A stretch of DNA of 64,000 nucleotides from Paraplanobispora takensis (GTDB lineage: Bacteria; Actinomycetota; Actinomycetes; Streptosporangiales; Streptosporangiaceae). Location: assembly GCF_016863195.1 (NCBI RefSeq), contig NZ_BOOK01000007.1:1-64000 (forward strand), read 5' to 3'. Made by a program: the position numbers and the translations under genes. The notes beneath the pieces were generated by a model that was given only the letters and a program-made list of their open reading frames with translations, was not told the DNA's origin and did no database searches. This document shows, piece by piece, positions 49,965-59,032 of the stretch. Positions within the stretch are counted from its first letter, which is position 1, and every line of letters starts with the position of its first letter.

Positions 49965-51455
49965 TCACCAGGGGAAGGCGAACAGGCCGTAGTAGGCCGC
50001 CGCCACCAGCAGCAGGCCGGTGCCGCCGAGCACCCCGGCGATCGCGACGTGCTGGGGGCGGCTGGGACGCCAGCCCTCGCGCAGCCCGGAGACGACGGCC
50101 GCGGTCGCCGTGACCTCCTGCAGGAGCATCAGCACCGCCAGGATCCGGATGACCAGCCAGCCGGCGAGCACCGCGGGCCAGGCCCCCGCCTGGTTCACCG
50201 AGAACAGCACCAGCAGGACGATGAAGGCCAGCACCGAGACCAGCAGCCCCAGCCCGGTCCAGGCCATCCGGCGGAAGCGGCGCCGGATCGGCGGCCACAG
50301 CCGGGCGTTGGCCGCGGCGGGCAGGTGGCGCCCGCGTATCCGCACCACCATGGCGGCCACCGGGCCGGCCACGTAGCCGACGGCGGCCAGGCAGAGTGTG
50401 AGCCCCAGCATCGCGCCCCCGGCGTACCACGGGGCGGTGGGAACGTCGCTGGCCTCGAAGCGCTGGACCGGGGTGGCGCCGGCGACGGGCACCGACGGCA
50501 CGGCCGTGTCCGGCAGGCCCTTGACCCAGTTGGTCAGCGTCTCCAGATAGCCGGGCGCGAACGGCCCGCCGTGCAGGCGCATGCCGTGGTCGGCCCCGTC
50601 GAGATAGCGGATCGTGTAGGACCGGTTGCCGCCCTCGGCCAGAGCGCGGGTGAGCACCTGGCTGCTCTCCACGAACGGGATCGACGGGTCGCGCGTGCCG
50701 TACAGGGCCAGGACCGGCTGGCGCATCCCGCGCAGCGCGGGCACGCCGTCGTGGCGCAGGAAGTTCATGTCCACCGCGCCCATCGCCCGGATGAGCAGCT
50801 CGCGCACCCCGCTGGGCGCGTGCAGCCGGTCCAGCTGCTCGCCCAGCGCCCAGCTGACCTGCCGCATGGGGGAGACGTTCGGCGCGGAGACCAGCACGGT
50901 GAAGCCGACATCCTCACTCTTGGCGGCCGCGATCGGCGCCACCCAGCTGCCCTCGCTGACCCCCCACAGCCCGATGCGCTCCGGGTCGACGTCCGGGCGC
51001 TTCTTGAGCGCGGCCAGCACGCGCAGCGCGTCGTCGGCCAGCAGGCCGAAGTCGCGGTGGCGGAAGTCGTAGCCCACGGTCCGCTTGTCGTAGGTGAGCG
51101 TGACGATCCCGGCCGTGGCCAGCCATTCGGCCTGGGTGGTGAACTCGTCGCGCACCCCGGGGCCCGCCCCCTGGACGAATATCAGCGCGGGGTGCCTGCC
51201 CGGGGTGATCGGGGCGCGGATCGTCGCCCCCAGGGTGGTGCCCCTGGCCTCGACGGTGATGTTCTGCGTGCTGATCCCGTTGTTCCTGATGACGGACCTG
51301 GTCTCGTCGGCGGGCTGGGCCGGCAGCGTCTGGAAGGCCGGATCGGCCACCATCGGCGACGGGTCGAAGGGTGGGGGGAGGGTGTAACCCACCGTCGCGA
51401 GAGCCACCATGATCAAAGCAGCGGCCACGCTCATCGTGCCCCGGCCCACCCGCAT
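49965..51455 (-). CDS. Membrane-anchored alpha/beta hydrolase
   Basis: About 496 residues from the ATG at 51455 (GGAGAG upstream); an in-frame GTG at 51476 would add seven. Signal-anchor helix at the N-terminus, an extracytoplasmic hydrolase domain (IFVQGAGPGVRDEF for the oxyanion hole, nucleophile Ser in GVSEGSW, Asp in YGTRDPSIPF, His in GADHGMRLH), then four C-terminal membrane helices. The pairing of a secreted-side esterase/peptidase-like domain with a four-helix bundle is unusual; substrate unknown. Confidence 0.86.
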   Translation of the reverse strand: MRVGRGTMSVAAALIMVALATVGYTLPPPFDPSPMVADPAFQTLPAQPADETRSVIRNNGISTQNITVEARGTTLGATIRAPITPGRHPALIFVQGAGPGVRDEFTTQAEWLATAGIVTLTYDKRTVGYDFRHRDFGLLADDALRVLAALKKRPDVDPERIGLWGVSEGSWVAPIAAAKSEDVGFTVLVSAPNVSPMRQVSWALGEQLDRLHAPSGVRELLIRAMGAVDMNFLRHDGVPALRGMRQPVLALYGTRDPSIPFVESSQVLTRALAEGGNRSYTIRYLDGADHGMRLHGGPFAPGYLETLTNWVKGLPDTAVPSVPVAGATPVQRFEASDVPTAPWYAGGAMLGLTLCLAAVGYVAGPVAAMVVRIRGRHLPAAANARLWPPIRRRFRRMAWTGLGLLVSVLAFIVLLVLFSVNQAGAWPAVLAGWLVIRILAVLMLLQEVTATAAVVSGLREGWRPSRPQHVAIAGVLGGTGLLLVAAAYYGLFAFPW

Positions 51456-51480
51456 GCCGATCCGCTCTCCGATCACCGCT

Positions 51481-51497
51481 CGACCATGCGATGGTCG
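51481..51497. promoter_or_regulatory. Palindrome just upstream of the membrane hydrolase
   Basis: CGACCAT-GCG-ATGGTCG, perfect 7-bp arms, followed by CTTTTTCG. It lies 26 bp upstream of the ATG at 51455 and would abut the alternative GTG, so it may be an operator or a leader hairpin. Confidence 0.45.
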
Positions 51498-51630
51498 CTT
51501 TTTCGACCCGTCTTTCCCAAATTTCGCTGTAGATCTTCAAGACTACTCGTCGCAGGGGTTTTCCGGCGTTCCGGGGCGGTCCGGCGAGATCGGTGTGGTG
51601 AGAGTGGCGCCATATGTCGCTGAGGACTGT

Positions 51631-51636
51631 TAGCTT
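51631..51636 (+). promoter_or_regulatory. Putative -10 (TAGCTT) of sbcDC
   Basis: Ends eight bases before the ATG of sbcD; CAGG in between is a weak ribosome site at best. Confidence 0.4.
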
Positions 51637-51644
51637 CAGGCGAC

Positions 51645-52790
51645 ATGCGCCTGCTGCACACATCGGACTGGCATCTGGGCCGGTCCTTCCACCGGGAGAG
51701 CCTGCTGCCCGCGCAGGGGGCCTTCGTCGACCACCTGATCGAGACGGTCAGGGCCGAGCGCGTCGACGTGGTCGTCGTCTCCGGTGACGTCTACGACCGG
51801 GCGCTGCCGTCGGTCGACGCGGTGGAGCTGTGCAACCAGGCCCTGCGACGGCTGGTCGCCGAGGGGGTGCGCACCGTCCTGATCAGCGGGAACCACGACT
51901 CCGCCCGCAGGCTCGGCTTCGGGGCCGACCTGATCGACGCCTCCGGGGTCCACCTGCGCACCGACCCCGCCCGGGTCGGCGAGCCCGTGATGATCGACGA
52001 CCCGGCGGGGGGCGGGCAGGTGGCCTTCTACGGCATCCCCTACCTGGAGCCCGAGCTGGTCCGCGGCCCCTGGGAGCTGCCCGAGCGCACCCACACCGCC
52101 GCGATCGGGCACGCCATGTCGCTGATCCGGGCTGACGCGGCCTCGCGCGGCACGCGCTCGGTGGTGCTGGCCCACGCGTTCGTCACCGGCGGGCAGGCCA
52201 GCGACAGCGAGCGCGACATCAGCGTCGGCGGCGTCGCCCACGTCCCGGTCGGTGTCTTCGACGGCGCCGACTACGCCGCCCTGGGCCACCTGCACGGCCG
52301 CCAGCGGATGACCGAGAGCGTGCGCTACTCCGGCTCCCCGATCGCCTACTCCTTCTCCGAGCTCGGCCAGGTGAAGGGCTCCTGGCTGGTGGACCTCGGG
52401 CCGGACGGGTTCGCCGGCGCCGAGTTCGTCGAGGCCCCCGTGCCCCGGCGGCTGGGACGGCTGTCCGGCCGCCTGGAGGACCTGCTGACCGCCGAGGAGC
52501 ACGCCGACCACGAAGACCGCTGGCTCCAGGTGGTGCTGACCGACCCGGTGCGCCCCAAGGGGGCGATGGAGCGCCTGCGGACCCGCTTCCCGCACACGCT
52601 CACCCTCTCCTTCGAGCCCGAGGGCGGCGTCCGGGAGCAGGTGACACGCGCCCGTACGGCGGGGCGGCCCGAGATCGAGGTGGCGCTCGACTTCGTCAGG
52701 GAGGTCCGCGGAGAGGCGGCCGACGCCGAGGAGACCCTGCTGCTGCAGCAGGCCGTGGAGGCCTGCCGTACGAAGGAGACGATGGCGTAG
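51645..52790 (+). CDS. sbcD: Exonuclease subunit SbcD (Mre11-like)
   Basis: 381 residues. Metallophosphoesterase motifs in order: HTSDWHLGRSF, VVSGDVYDRALP, ISGNHDSARR, VLAHAFVTGG and ALGHLHGRQ, then the C-terminal capping region. With SbcC it forms the ATP-dependent nuclease that opens hairpins and trims DNA ends. The sbcC ATG follows the sbcD stop directly (TAGATG), ensuring coupled translation. Confidence 0.95.
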   Translation: MRLLHTSDWHLGRSFHRESLLPAQGAFVDHLIETVRAERVDVVVVSGDVYDRALPSVDAVELCNQALRRLVAEGVRTVLISGNHDSARRLGFGADLIDASGVHLRTDPARVGEPVMIDDPAGGGQVAFYGIPYLEPELVRGPWELPERTHTAAIGHAMSLIRADAASRGTRSVVLAHAFVTGGQASDSERDISVGGVAHVPVGVFDGADYAALGHLHGRQRMTESVRYSGSPIAYSFSELGQVKGSWLVDLGPDGFAGAEFVEAPVPRRLGRLSGRLEDLLTAEEHADHEDRWLQVVLTDPVRPKGAMERLRTRFPHTLTLSFEPEGGVREQVTRARTAGRPEIEVALDFVREVRGEAADAEETLLLQQAVEACRTKETMA

Positions 52791-55700
52791 ATGCGCCCGC
52801 ACCGGCTGCAGATCACCGCGTTCGGCTCGTTCCCCGGCGAGGAGGAGGTCGACTTCGAGGCGCTGTCCGAGGCGGGGCTGTTCCTGATCCACGGCCCCAC
52901 CGGCGCGGGCAAGACGACCGTGCTGGACGCCCTGTGCTACGCCCTGTACGGCCAGGTGCCCGGCCAGCGCAACAGCGCCAGGAACCTGCGCTGCGACCAC
53001 GCCCCGCCCGGACGGGGCCCGCGCGTGGTCCTGGAGGTGACCATCCGGGGCCGGCGCTTCCGCATCACCCGCTCACCCGCCTGGCAGCGGCCCAAGCAGC
53101 GCGGCACCGGTACCACCCTGGAGCAGACCAAGGTCATCGTCGAGGAGCTGCTGTCCTCGGGCGAGTGGATGGGGCTGACCACCCGCGTCGACGAGGCCGG
53201 CGATCTGATCAGCGGCCTGCTCGGCATGAACGCCGCGCAGTTCTGCCAGGTCGCCATGTTGCCCCAGGGCGACTTCGCCCGTTTCCTGCGCGCCGACGGC
53301 GAGGAACGCCGCAAGGTCCTGGAGCGCCTGTTCTCCGTCAAGATCTACGCCGCGGCCGAGTCGTGGCTCGCCGAGCGCCGCACCGAGGCCTTCCGCGACC
53401 AGCAGGCGCTGCGCCGCGAGGTCGACGCCGCCCTCAACCGCATCGAGGAGGCCGCCGGTCCCGATCTCCTGGACGCCCTGGTCCCCGCCGCCGAACCGGC
53501 GCCCCCGCTTGAGCAGGACACCCCGCCGTGGGAGGACGCCCTGCCGGGAACGGGCGCGGGCGGACCGGGGAGGGCGCCCACGGCCGAGGACTCCGGGAAC
53601 GGGGGATCGGCGGCGCGCTCCGGGGACGGCGGACCGGGAGCGGTGTCCGTGGCCGGGGACGGTGGCCCGGGGGTGGCATCGCCGGCCGGGGACGGCGGAT
53701 CGGCTGTGCCGTCGGGGCCGTCGGGGGCGTCCTCTTCGGGAGACGGCGGGCCGGGAGTGCTTCCCCCGTCCGGGGACGGCCGGGCCGGGGTCCCCCTCTC
53801 GCCGCAGGACGACCCGCTGGGCTGGGCGGACGAGCTGGTACGGCTGGCCGCCGAGGAGGCCGACGCGGTGGCCCGGGGCGGGGCCGAGGGCGAGGCGGCC
53901 GCGCTGGAGGCCCGCAGGCGTCTGGAGGACGGCGTCGCCCTGGCCGACCGCCGGCGCCGGTACGCCGAGGCCCTGACCCGGAGCCGGATCCTCGACGAGA
54001 GGGCCGAGGAACGGGCCGACCTGGAGGCGATCCTCGCCGAGGCGGCCCGGGCCGACCGGGTGCTGCCCCTGGTCCAGGAGGCCGAACAGCGAGCCGAGGC
54101 GGCGGCCAAGGCCCGCAACCTCGCCGCCGACGCCCTCGCCCGCGCCCTCCCCCTGGCCCACACCGAGGGCGTCGTCCGTTCCCTGACCGCCGGGCTCTCC
54201 CCGGAGGAGGCCGAGGGGGTCGTCCGTCTCCTGGCCGGTGGACTCCCGTCGCAGGGTGGCGGAGGCGTCGTCCGTTCCCTGACCGGCGGGCTCTCTCCGC
54301 GGGACGGTGTGCTCTCCCTGGTCGAGGCCTTCCCGCCGGGGGAGAACGGCGACGGCGCGATCCTCCTGGCGGACGTCGCCGACGCCGCCCGCCTGGCGTC
54401 GCTGGAGCGCGACCGGCTGGAGGAGATCGCCCGGCTCGGTGAGCTGCGGGCCGAGGAGGCGCGGCTGGCCGTGCTCCTGCGCGATCGCGGGCACGAGCAG
54501 CGGGAGATCGTCCGGCTGGCCGATGAGCAGACCGCGGTCGACGCCCGCCTGGAGGAGCTGCCGGGCCTGCGGGAGCAGGCGGAGTCCCGCCTCACCGCCG
54601 CCCGCCTGGACGCCGCCCGGCTGCCCGCGGCCGAGGCGGCCAGGGACGCCGCCGCCGCCCGCCTGCGGGCGGTCGAGGAGCGCGACCGGCTCGCCGCGGC
54701 CCTGGAGGCCGCCCGGCGTGAGCTGGCGGCCGCGCTGTCCGCCCTGCCGGTGCCCGCAGGGGCCGTCGGCCTCGACCCGGCGCGGGGCCTCACGCCGCAG
54801 ACACCCGGCCTCCGGGAGCTGCTCGGCGCCTGGGAACGCGACCGCCGCGACGCCCTCGCCGGGCTGGAGGGGCTGCGGGCCGAGGAGGCGCGGCTGGCGG
54901 AACTGGAGGCCGAGCTCGCCGCCCTCGACGAGGCCCTGCGGGAGCTGGCCGGTCAGGAGGCGGAGCTCGCCGGGGTCCGGAGCGAGTTGCCCGCCGTTCT
55001 CGCCGGCGCGTCGGCGCGGCTGGCCGCCGCCAGGGCCGAGGCCGCCGGGATCCCGCAGGCCCGGGCGGCGGCCGACGCCGCGGCCGCCACGCTGGAGGCG
55101 GCCCGGCGCCGCGACGCGCTGCGCACCGCCTGCGAAACGGCGCGGATCTCCCGGGCCGGGGCCGTCGACCACGCCCAGGAGCTCCGCGACCGGCTGCAGG
55201 GCCTGCGGCAGGCCCGCATCGACGGGATGGCGGCCGAACTCGCCGCCAAGCTCGTCCCCGGCGAGCCCTGTACGGTCTGCGGCTCGCCCGACCACCCCGC
55301 CCCGGCCGCACCGGCCGCCCAGGCCCCCACCGCCGACGACGAAGGCGCCGCGCAGCTCGCCTACGACGCGGCGCTGGAGCGCCGCCAGGCCGCGGAGAAC
55401 GAGGTCGCCGCCCTCACCTCGCAGCTCGACGAGGCCCTGGGGGTGGCGGGGGAGCTGACCGTCGCGGAGGCCGAGGACGCGGTCGCCGGAGCCGGCCGGG
55501 ACCTGGCCGCCCTGGTCGCCGCCGCGGAGGCCGAGCCCGGGCTGGCCGCCGAGGTGGAACGCCTCACCTCCGAACTGGAGGCGGTGACGGCGCGCGCCGG
55601 AGAGATCGCCCGCGATCTGGCCGAGGGACACGCCCGCAGGAACGGCGCCCACGCCGAGCAGGTCCGGCTGACGGCCCGCCTCGACGCGGCCCGGGACGGC

Positions 55701-57377
55701 GACGCCACCGTCCAGGCCCGCCGCGACCGGCTCACCGCCGAGGCCGGCGGCCTCGCGGCCGCCCTGGCCGCCGCCCTGCGCACCGAGGAGATCGCCGCCC
55801 GGCACCAGGAGGCCGCCACCCGCCACGGCATCGACCGCGACACCTTCGGCATCCGGCAGGACGGCCCGGCCGGCGGCCACGCCGCCGCGGACAACCCCGA
55901 CGGCGCCGAGGGCAGGGTCGGCGGCCACCTCACCGCCGAGGGCGCGATGGCGCCCGATGAGGCTGAGGGCGCGATGGCGCCCGATGAGGCTGAGGGCGGA
56001 GCCGGTGGCCACCTCGCCGCCGACGATGCGATGGCGTCCGGCGGGGCCGGTGGCCACGGCGTCCTGGCCGCTGTGGAGCAGGCGGGGGGTGCCGGTCACA
56101 CGGAGCCCGGCCCGCTCACCGTCGGGCGCGCCGTACAGGACCTCCGGGAGGCGGAGCGCCTCGTGGAGATCCTGCGGGAGTCGGCCGGGACCGTGGCCGC
56201 ACTCATGGCGGAGGCCGAGAGCGTCAGGGCGGAGCTCGGGCGGGAGCAGGAGCGGTCCCGGGCGCTCGCGGTCGGGCTGTCCGCGCGCCGGGCGAATCTG
56301 GAGGCCCTCACCGCCGACGCGGACCGGTTGTCCGCGCGCCTGGACGAGGCGCGGGGGGAGGATCCGACGCTCGCCGCCCGGCTGGAACGGCTGACCGACG
56401 AGGCCGAGCTGCTCAAGGAGGCCCTCGAGGCCACCAGGGAGGAGAGGTCCACCGCGGCCGAGCTGGAGACGGCCCGGGCCCGGGCCGTGGCCGCGGTCAC
56501 CGAGGCCGGGTTCCTGGGGCTCGACGACGCCCGGGCGGCGGTCCGCCCGGCCGCCGAGCAGGCGGACAAGGCCGGACGGCTGCGCGACCTCGACCGGGAG
56601 CGCGCCGCCGTCGACGCCCAGCTGGCCGACCCCGAGCTGATCGGCGCCGCCGCCGAGCCCGAACCCGACCTGGAGACGCTGAAGCGGGCCAGGGACGCGG
56701 CCGACGCCGCCCACGCCGGTGTGATCTCCGCCCGCGACCGGGCCGAGGCCCGCCGGGCCAGGCTGGTCACGCTCCGCGCCGAGCTGGCCGACTGCCTGGA
56801 CCGCTGGCGGCCCGCCGCCGAACGGCACCGCCTGGCCGACCGGCTCGCCGCGCTGACCGGCGGCAACTCCACCGACAACCGGTGGAACATGCGGCTGTCG
56901 TCCTACGTCCTGGGTGAGCGGCTCCGGCAGGTGGTCGCCTCGGCCAACGAGCGGCTGGACCACATGTCGGGAGGGCGCTATCTCCTCGACCACGACCTCA
57001 GACGCTCGGCGGGCGACAGGAGCAGGTCGGGCGGCGGTCTCGGACTGCGCATCCTCGACGGCTGGACCGGCGTGGACCGCGACCCCGCGACGCTGTCCGG
57101 CGGGGAGAGCTTCATAACGTCGCTGGCGCTGGCCCTCGGCCTGGCCGACGTGGTCACCGCGGAGGCCGGGGGAGCGGAGCTCGGCACCCTCTTCGTCGAC
57201 GAGGGCTTCGGCACCCTCGACGAGGACACCCTCGACGGCGTCCTCGACATCCTGGACGGCCTGCGCGACGGCGGCCGGGCCGTCGGCATCGTCAGCCACG
57301 TCGGCGAGCTGCGCACCCGCGTCCCCGCCCAGCTGCGGATCCGCAAGGACCGTCACGGCTCGACCATCCACCAGTGA
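52791..57377 (+). CDS. sbcC: Exonuclease subunit SbcC (Rad50-like), enlarged
   Basis: 1528 residues, against roughly 1000-1050 for typical SbcC. Walker A GPTGAGKTT at 35-43; zinc hook CTVC at 827-830; signature ATLSGGESF and Walker B TLFVDEGFGTLDED near the C-terminus, so both ATPase halves are intact. Three low-complexity insertions interrupt the coiled-coil arms: about 240-343 (GDGGPG repeats), 456-510 (VVRSLTGGLS-type repeats) and 1020-1106 (EGAMAPDEA repeats). They are rich in Gly, which should break the coils and might create flexible joints. Confidence 0.95.
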   Translation: MRPHRLQITAFGSFPGEEEVDFEALSEAGLFLIHGPTGAGKTTVLDALCYALYGQVPGQRNSARNLRCDHAPPGRGPRVVLEVTIRGRRFRITRSPAWQRPKQRGTGTTLEQTKVIVEELLSSGEWMGLTTRVDEAGDLISGLLGMNAAQFCQVAMLPQGDFARFLRADGEERRKVLERLFSVKIYAAAESWLAERRTEAFRDQQALRREVDAALNRIEEAAGPDLLDALVPAAEPAPPLEQDTPPWEDALPGTGAGGPGRAPTAEDSGNGGSAARSGDGGPGAVSVAGDGGPGVASPAGDGGSAVPSGPSGASSSGDGGPGVLPPSGDGRAGVPLSPQDDPLGWADELVRLAAEEADAVARGGAEGEAAALEARRRLEDGVALADRRRRYAEALTRSRILDERAEERADLEAILAEAARADRVLPLVQEAEQRAEAAAKARNLAADALARALPLAHTEGVVRSLTAGLSPEEAEGVVRLLAGGLPSQGGGGVVRSLTGGLSPRDGVLSLVEAFPPGENGDGAILLADVADAARLASLERDRLEEIARLGELRAEEARLAVLLRDRGHEQREIVRLADEQTAVDARLEELPGLREQAESRLTAARLDAARLPAAEAARDAAAARLRAVEERDRLAAALEAARRELAAALSALPVPAGAVGLDPARGLTPQTPGLRELLGAWERDRRDALAGLEGLRAEEARLAELEAELAALDEALRELAGQEAELAGVRSELPAVLAGASARLAAARAEAAGIPQARAAADAAAATLEAARRRDALRTACETARISRAGAVDHAQELRDRLQGLRQARIDGMAAELAAKLVPGEPCTVCGSPDHPAPAAPAAQAPTADDEGAAQLAYDAALERRQAAENEVAALTSQLDEALGVAGELTVAEAEDAVAGAGRDLAALVAAAEAEPGLAAEVERLTSELEAVTARAGEIARDLAEGHARRNGAHAEQVRLTARLDAARDGDATVQARRDRLTAEAGGLAAALAAALRTEEIAARHQEAATRHGIDRDTFGIRQDGPAGGHAAADNPDGAEGRVGGHLTAEGAMAPDEAEGAMAPDEAEGGAGGHLAADDAMASGGAGGHGVLAAVEQAGGAGHTEPGPLTVGRAVQDLREAERLVEILRESAGTVAALMAEAESVRAELGREQERSRALAVGLSARRANLEALTADADRLSARLDEARGEDPTLAARLERLTDEAELLKEALEATREERSTAAELETARARAVAAVTEAGFLGLDDARAAVRPAAEQADKAGRLRDLDRERAAVDAQLADPELIGAAAEPEPDLETLKRARDAADAAHAGVISARDRAEARRARLVTLRAELADCLDRWRPAAERHRLADRLAALTGGNSTDNRWNMRLSSYVLGERLRQVVASANERLDHMSGGRYLLDHDLRRSAGDRSRSGGGLGLRILDGWTGVDRDPATLSGGESFITSLALALGLADVVTAEAGGAELGTLFVDEGFGTLDEDTLDGVLDILDGLRDGGRAVGIVSHVGELRTRVPAQLRIRKDRHGSTIHQ
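55938..55991 (+). repeat. 27-bp in-frame tandem duplication in sbcC
   Basis: Two perfect copies (55938-55964 and 55965-55991) each encode EGAMAPDEA, inside the third insertion. Confidence 0.9.
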
Positions 57378-57483
57378 TCCGGCCGTCCACCGGCGGGACG
57401 CCCGCCGGCCGCCCCGGGCCGCCGGCGGCGCCCGCGCGGAGGCCGCGGCCCGCGGTGACGGCTCCGATGAGACTCCAACCGTA

Positions 57484-57512
57484 CTGACAGTAAGCGATGT
57501 CACAGCTACGCT
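57484..57512 (+). promoter_or_regulatory. Promoter of the diguanylate cyclase gene
   Basis: CTGACA (57484-57489), 17-bp spacer, TACGCT (57507-57512). The expected start site falls at the GTG at 57518. The best-matched housekeeping-type promoter in the window. Confidence 0.6.
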
Positions 57513-57517
57513 AAGGA

Positions 57518-59011
57518 GTGGCTGATGCCCGCCGATGGAGCGGCATGGACAGTTCGCGGGTTTGGCGCGCCTATCTCCTCGGCGGCATGGTCGTCGTGGC
57601 GATCTACCTGGCGATGCCGTACGGCATCGGCCGTGATCTGACATACGTCGCCATCGGCATGTCCAGCGCCACGGCCGCGTTCGTGGCGGCCGCCCGATCC
57701 CGCGGCGGGGTCCGCATGCTCTGGGCGCTCATGGCGGCCGGGCAGCTCGCCGCGGCCGTGGGCGACGCCATGTGGGTCTACTACGAGCACGTCGCCGAGG
57801 TCGACCCCTTCCCGTCACCGGCCGACGCCTTCTATCTGCTGCAGTATCCGCTCGTCGCCGGCGCCCTGCTCATGCTCGCCCGGCACCACCGCTCGCCCGA
57901 GAACCGGGAGGCCCTGCTCGACAGCGCCATCCTCACGGTCGGCCTGGTCCTGCCCTACTGGGTGCTCGTGATCGGCCCGAACCTCGGCGGATACGAGTCC
58001 CCTCTGGAACAGCTGATCACGCTGGGCTATCCGTTCAGCGACGTGCTGCTGCTGGCCGGGCTCGTGCTGGTGCTGGCGACCTCCCGCGCGCGGACCGCCG
58101 CCGGGCGCATGGTCATCGCCGCCATGATCCTGGTCATGGCCGGAGACATGATCTTCGTCCTGACCGGGGACGCGATCGTCTACGGCATGCCGATCTCACT
58201 GGCGCCGTTCCTGCTGTCCTACGTGATCTGGGGCGCCGCCGCGCTGCACCCCTCGGCCCGGGACCTGCTGCGCCCCACCTCCGACACGCCGCCCGCCTTC
58301 ACCACCGGCCGCCTGCTCACGCTGACCGCCGTGGTCCTGCTCGCCCCCGGCACCCTGATCGTGCAGCTCGCCTTCGGCTTCGAGCTCAGCGCCTGGCCGG
58401 TCGCGATCACCTCCGCGGTGCTGTTCGTCCTGGTCGTGGCCCGCATGGCCGTCATGTTGCGCCGCCTGCAGCACCAGGCCCGCCGCCTGGACGAGATCGC
58501 CCGCACCGACATGCTCACCGGCCTGCCCAACCGCCGCACCCTGGACGCCCAGCTGGTCCGCGACTACGAACGCACCGCCCACGAGGACGTCCCGCTGACG
58601 CTGGCCATGCTCGACCTGGACCACTTCAAGCGCTTCAACGACACCTACGGCCACCAGGGCGGCGACCAGCTGCTGGCCGGGGCCGCCAGGGCCTGGAGCC
58701 TGCTGCTGAGCTCGGCCGACATGCTGGCCCGCTACGGCGGTGAGGAGTTCGTGCTGCTGATGCCCGGCCGCGATCTGGCGGCCGCCGAGCATCTGCTGCA
58801 GGCTCTGCGCCTGGTCACCCCGCACGAGCAGACCTTCTCGGCCGGTCTCGCGCTGTGGGACGGCCGGGAGACCCCCTTGCGGCTGCTGCGCCGCGCCGAC
58901 ACCGCGCTGTACGCCGCCAAGACCGCCGGACGCGACCGCGTCGTGCGGGCGGACCCGCCGTCCGAGACCGAGGGCCCGTCCCTGGAGCCCTCGGCGTTCG
59001 CGGGAGGATAG
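57518..59011 (+). CDS. Membrane-bound diguanylate cyclase (GGDEF)
   Basis: 497 residues. About nine or ten membrane helices fill residues 10-310, with no known ligand motif; a C-terminal GGDEF domain follows with DMLTGLPNRRTLD, LDLDHFKRFNDTYGHQGGD and active site RYGGEEF. The RxxD inhibitory site normally five residues ahead of GGDEF reads SSAD, so product inhibition is probably lost. No EAL domain. Makes c-di-GMP, which controls development through BldD in streptomycetes. GTG 57518 is preferred because of the promoter; ATG 57545 is an alternative. Confidence 0.9.
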   Translation: MADARRWSGMDSSRVWRAYLLGGMVVVAIYLAMPYGIGRDLTYVAIGMSSATAAFVAAARSRGGVRMLWALMAAGQLAAAVGDAMWVYYEHVAEVDPFPSPADAFYLLQYPLVAGALLMLARHHRSPENREALLDSAILTVGLVLPYWVLVIGPNLGGYESPLEQLITLGYPFSDVLLLAGLVLVLATSRARTAAGRMVIAAMILVMAGDMIFVLTGDAIVYGMPISLAPFLLSYVIWGAAALHPSARDLLRPTSDTPPAFTTGRLLTLTAVVLLAPGTLIVQLAFGFELSAWPVAITSAVLFVLVVARMAVMLRRLQHQARRLDEIARTDMLTGLPNRRTLDAQLVRDYERTAHEDVPLTLAMLDLDHFKRFNDTYGHQGGDQLLAGAARAWSLLLSSADMLARYGGEEFVLLMPGRDLAAAEHLLQALRLVTPHEQTFSAGLALWDGRETPLRLLRRADTALYAAKTAGRDRVVRADPPSETEGPSLEPSAFAGG

Positions 59012-59032
59012 CCCCGCCCGGGGACAGGCGGG

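Noticed and set aside
53510-53820. Frameshift or misassembly breaking sbcC in the Gly-rich region
   Set aside because: The frame stays open with G/C at third positions through the insertion and the downstream hook and C-terminal head are in frame; misassembly remains possible but is not shown.
53073-57644. A 1523-codon minus-strand frame opposite sbcC
   Set aside because: Same reason: composition of a shadow frame, while sbcC carries intact ATPase and zinc-hook motifs.
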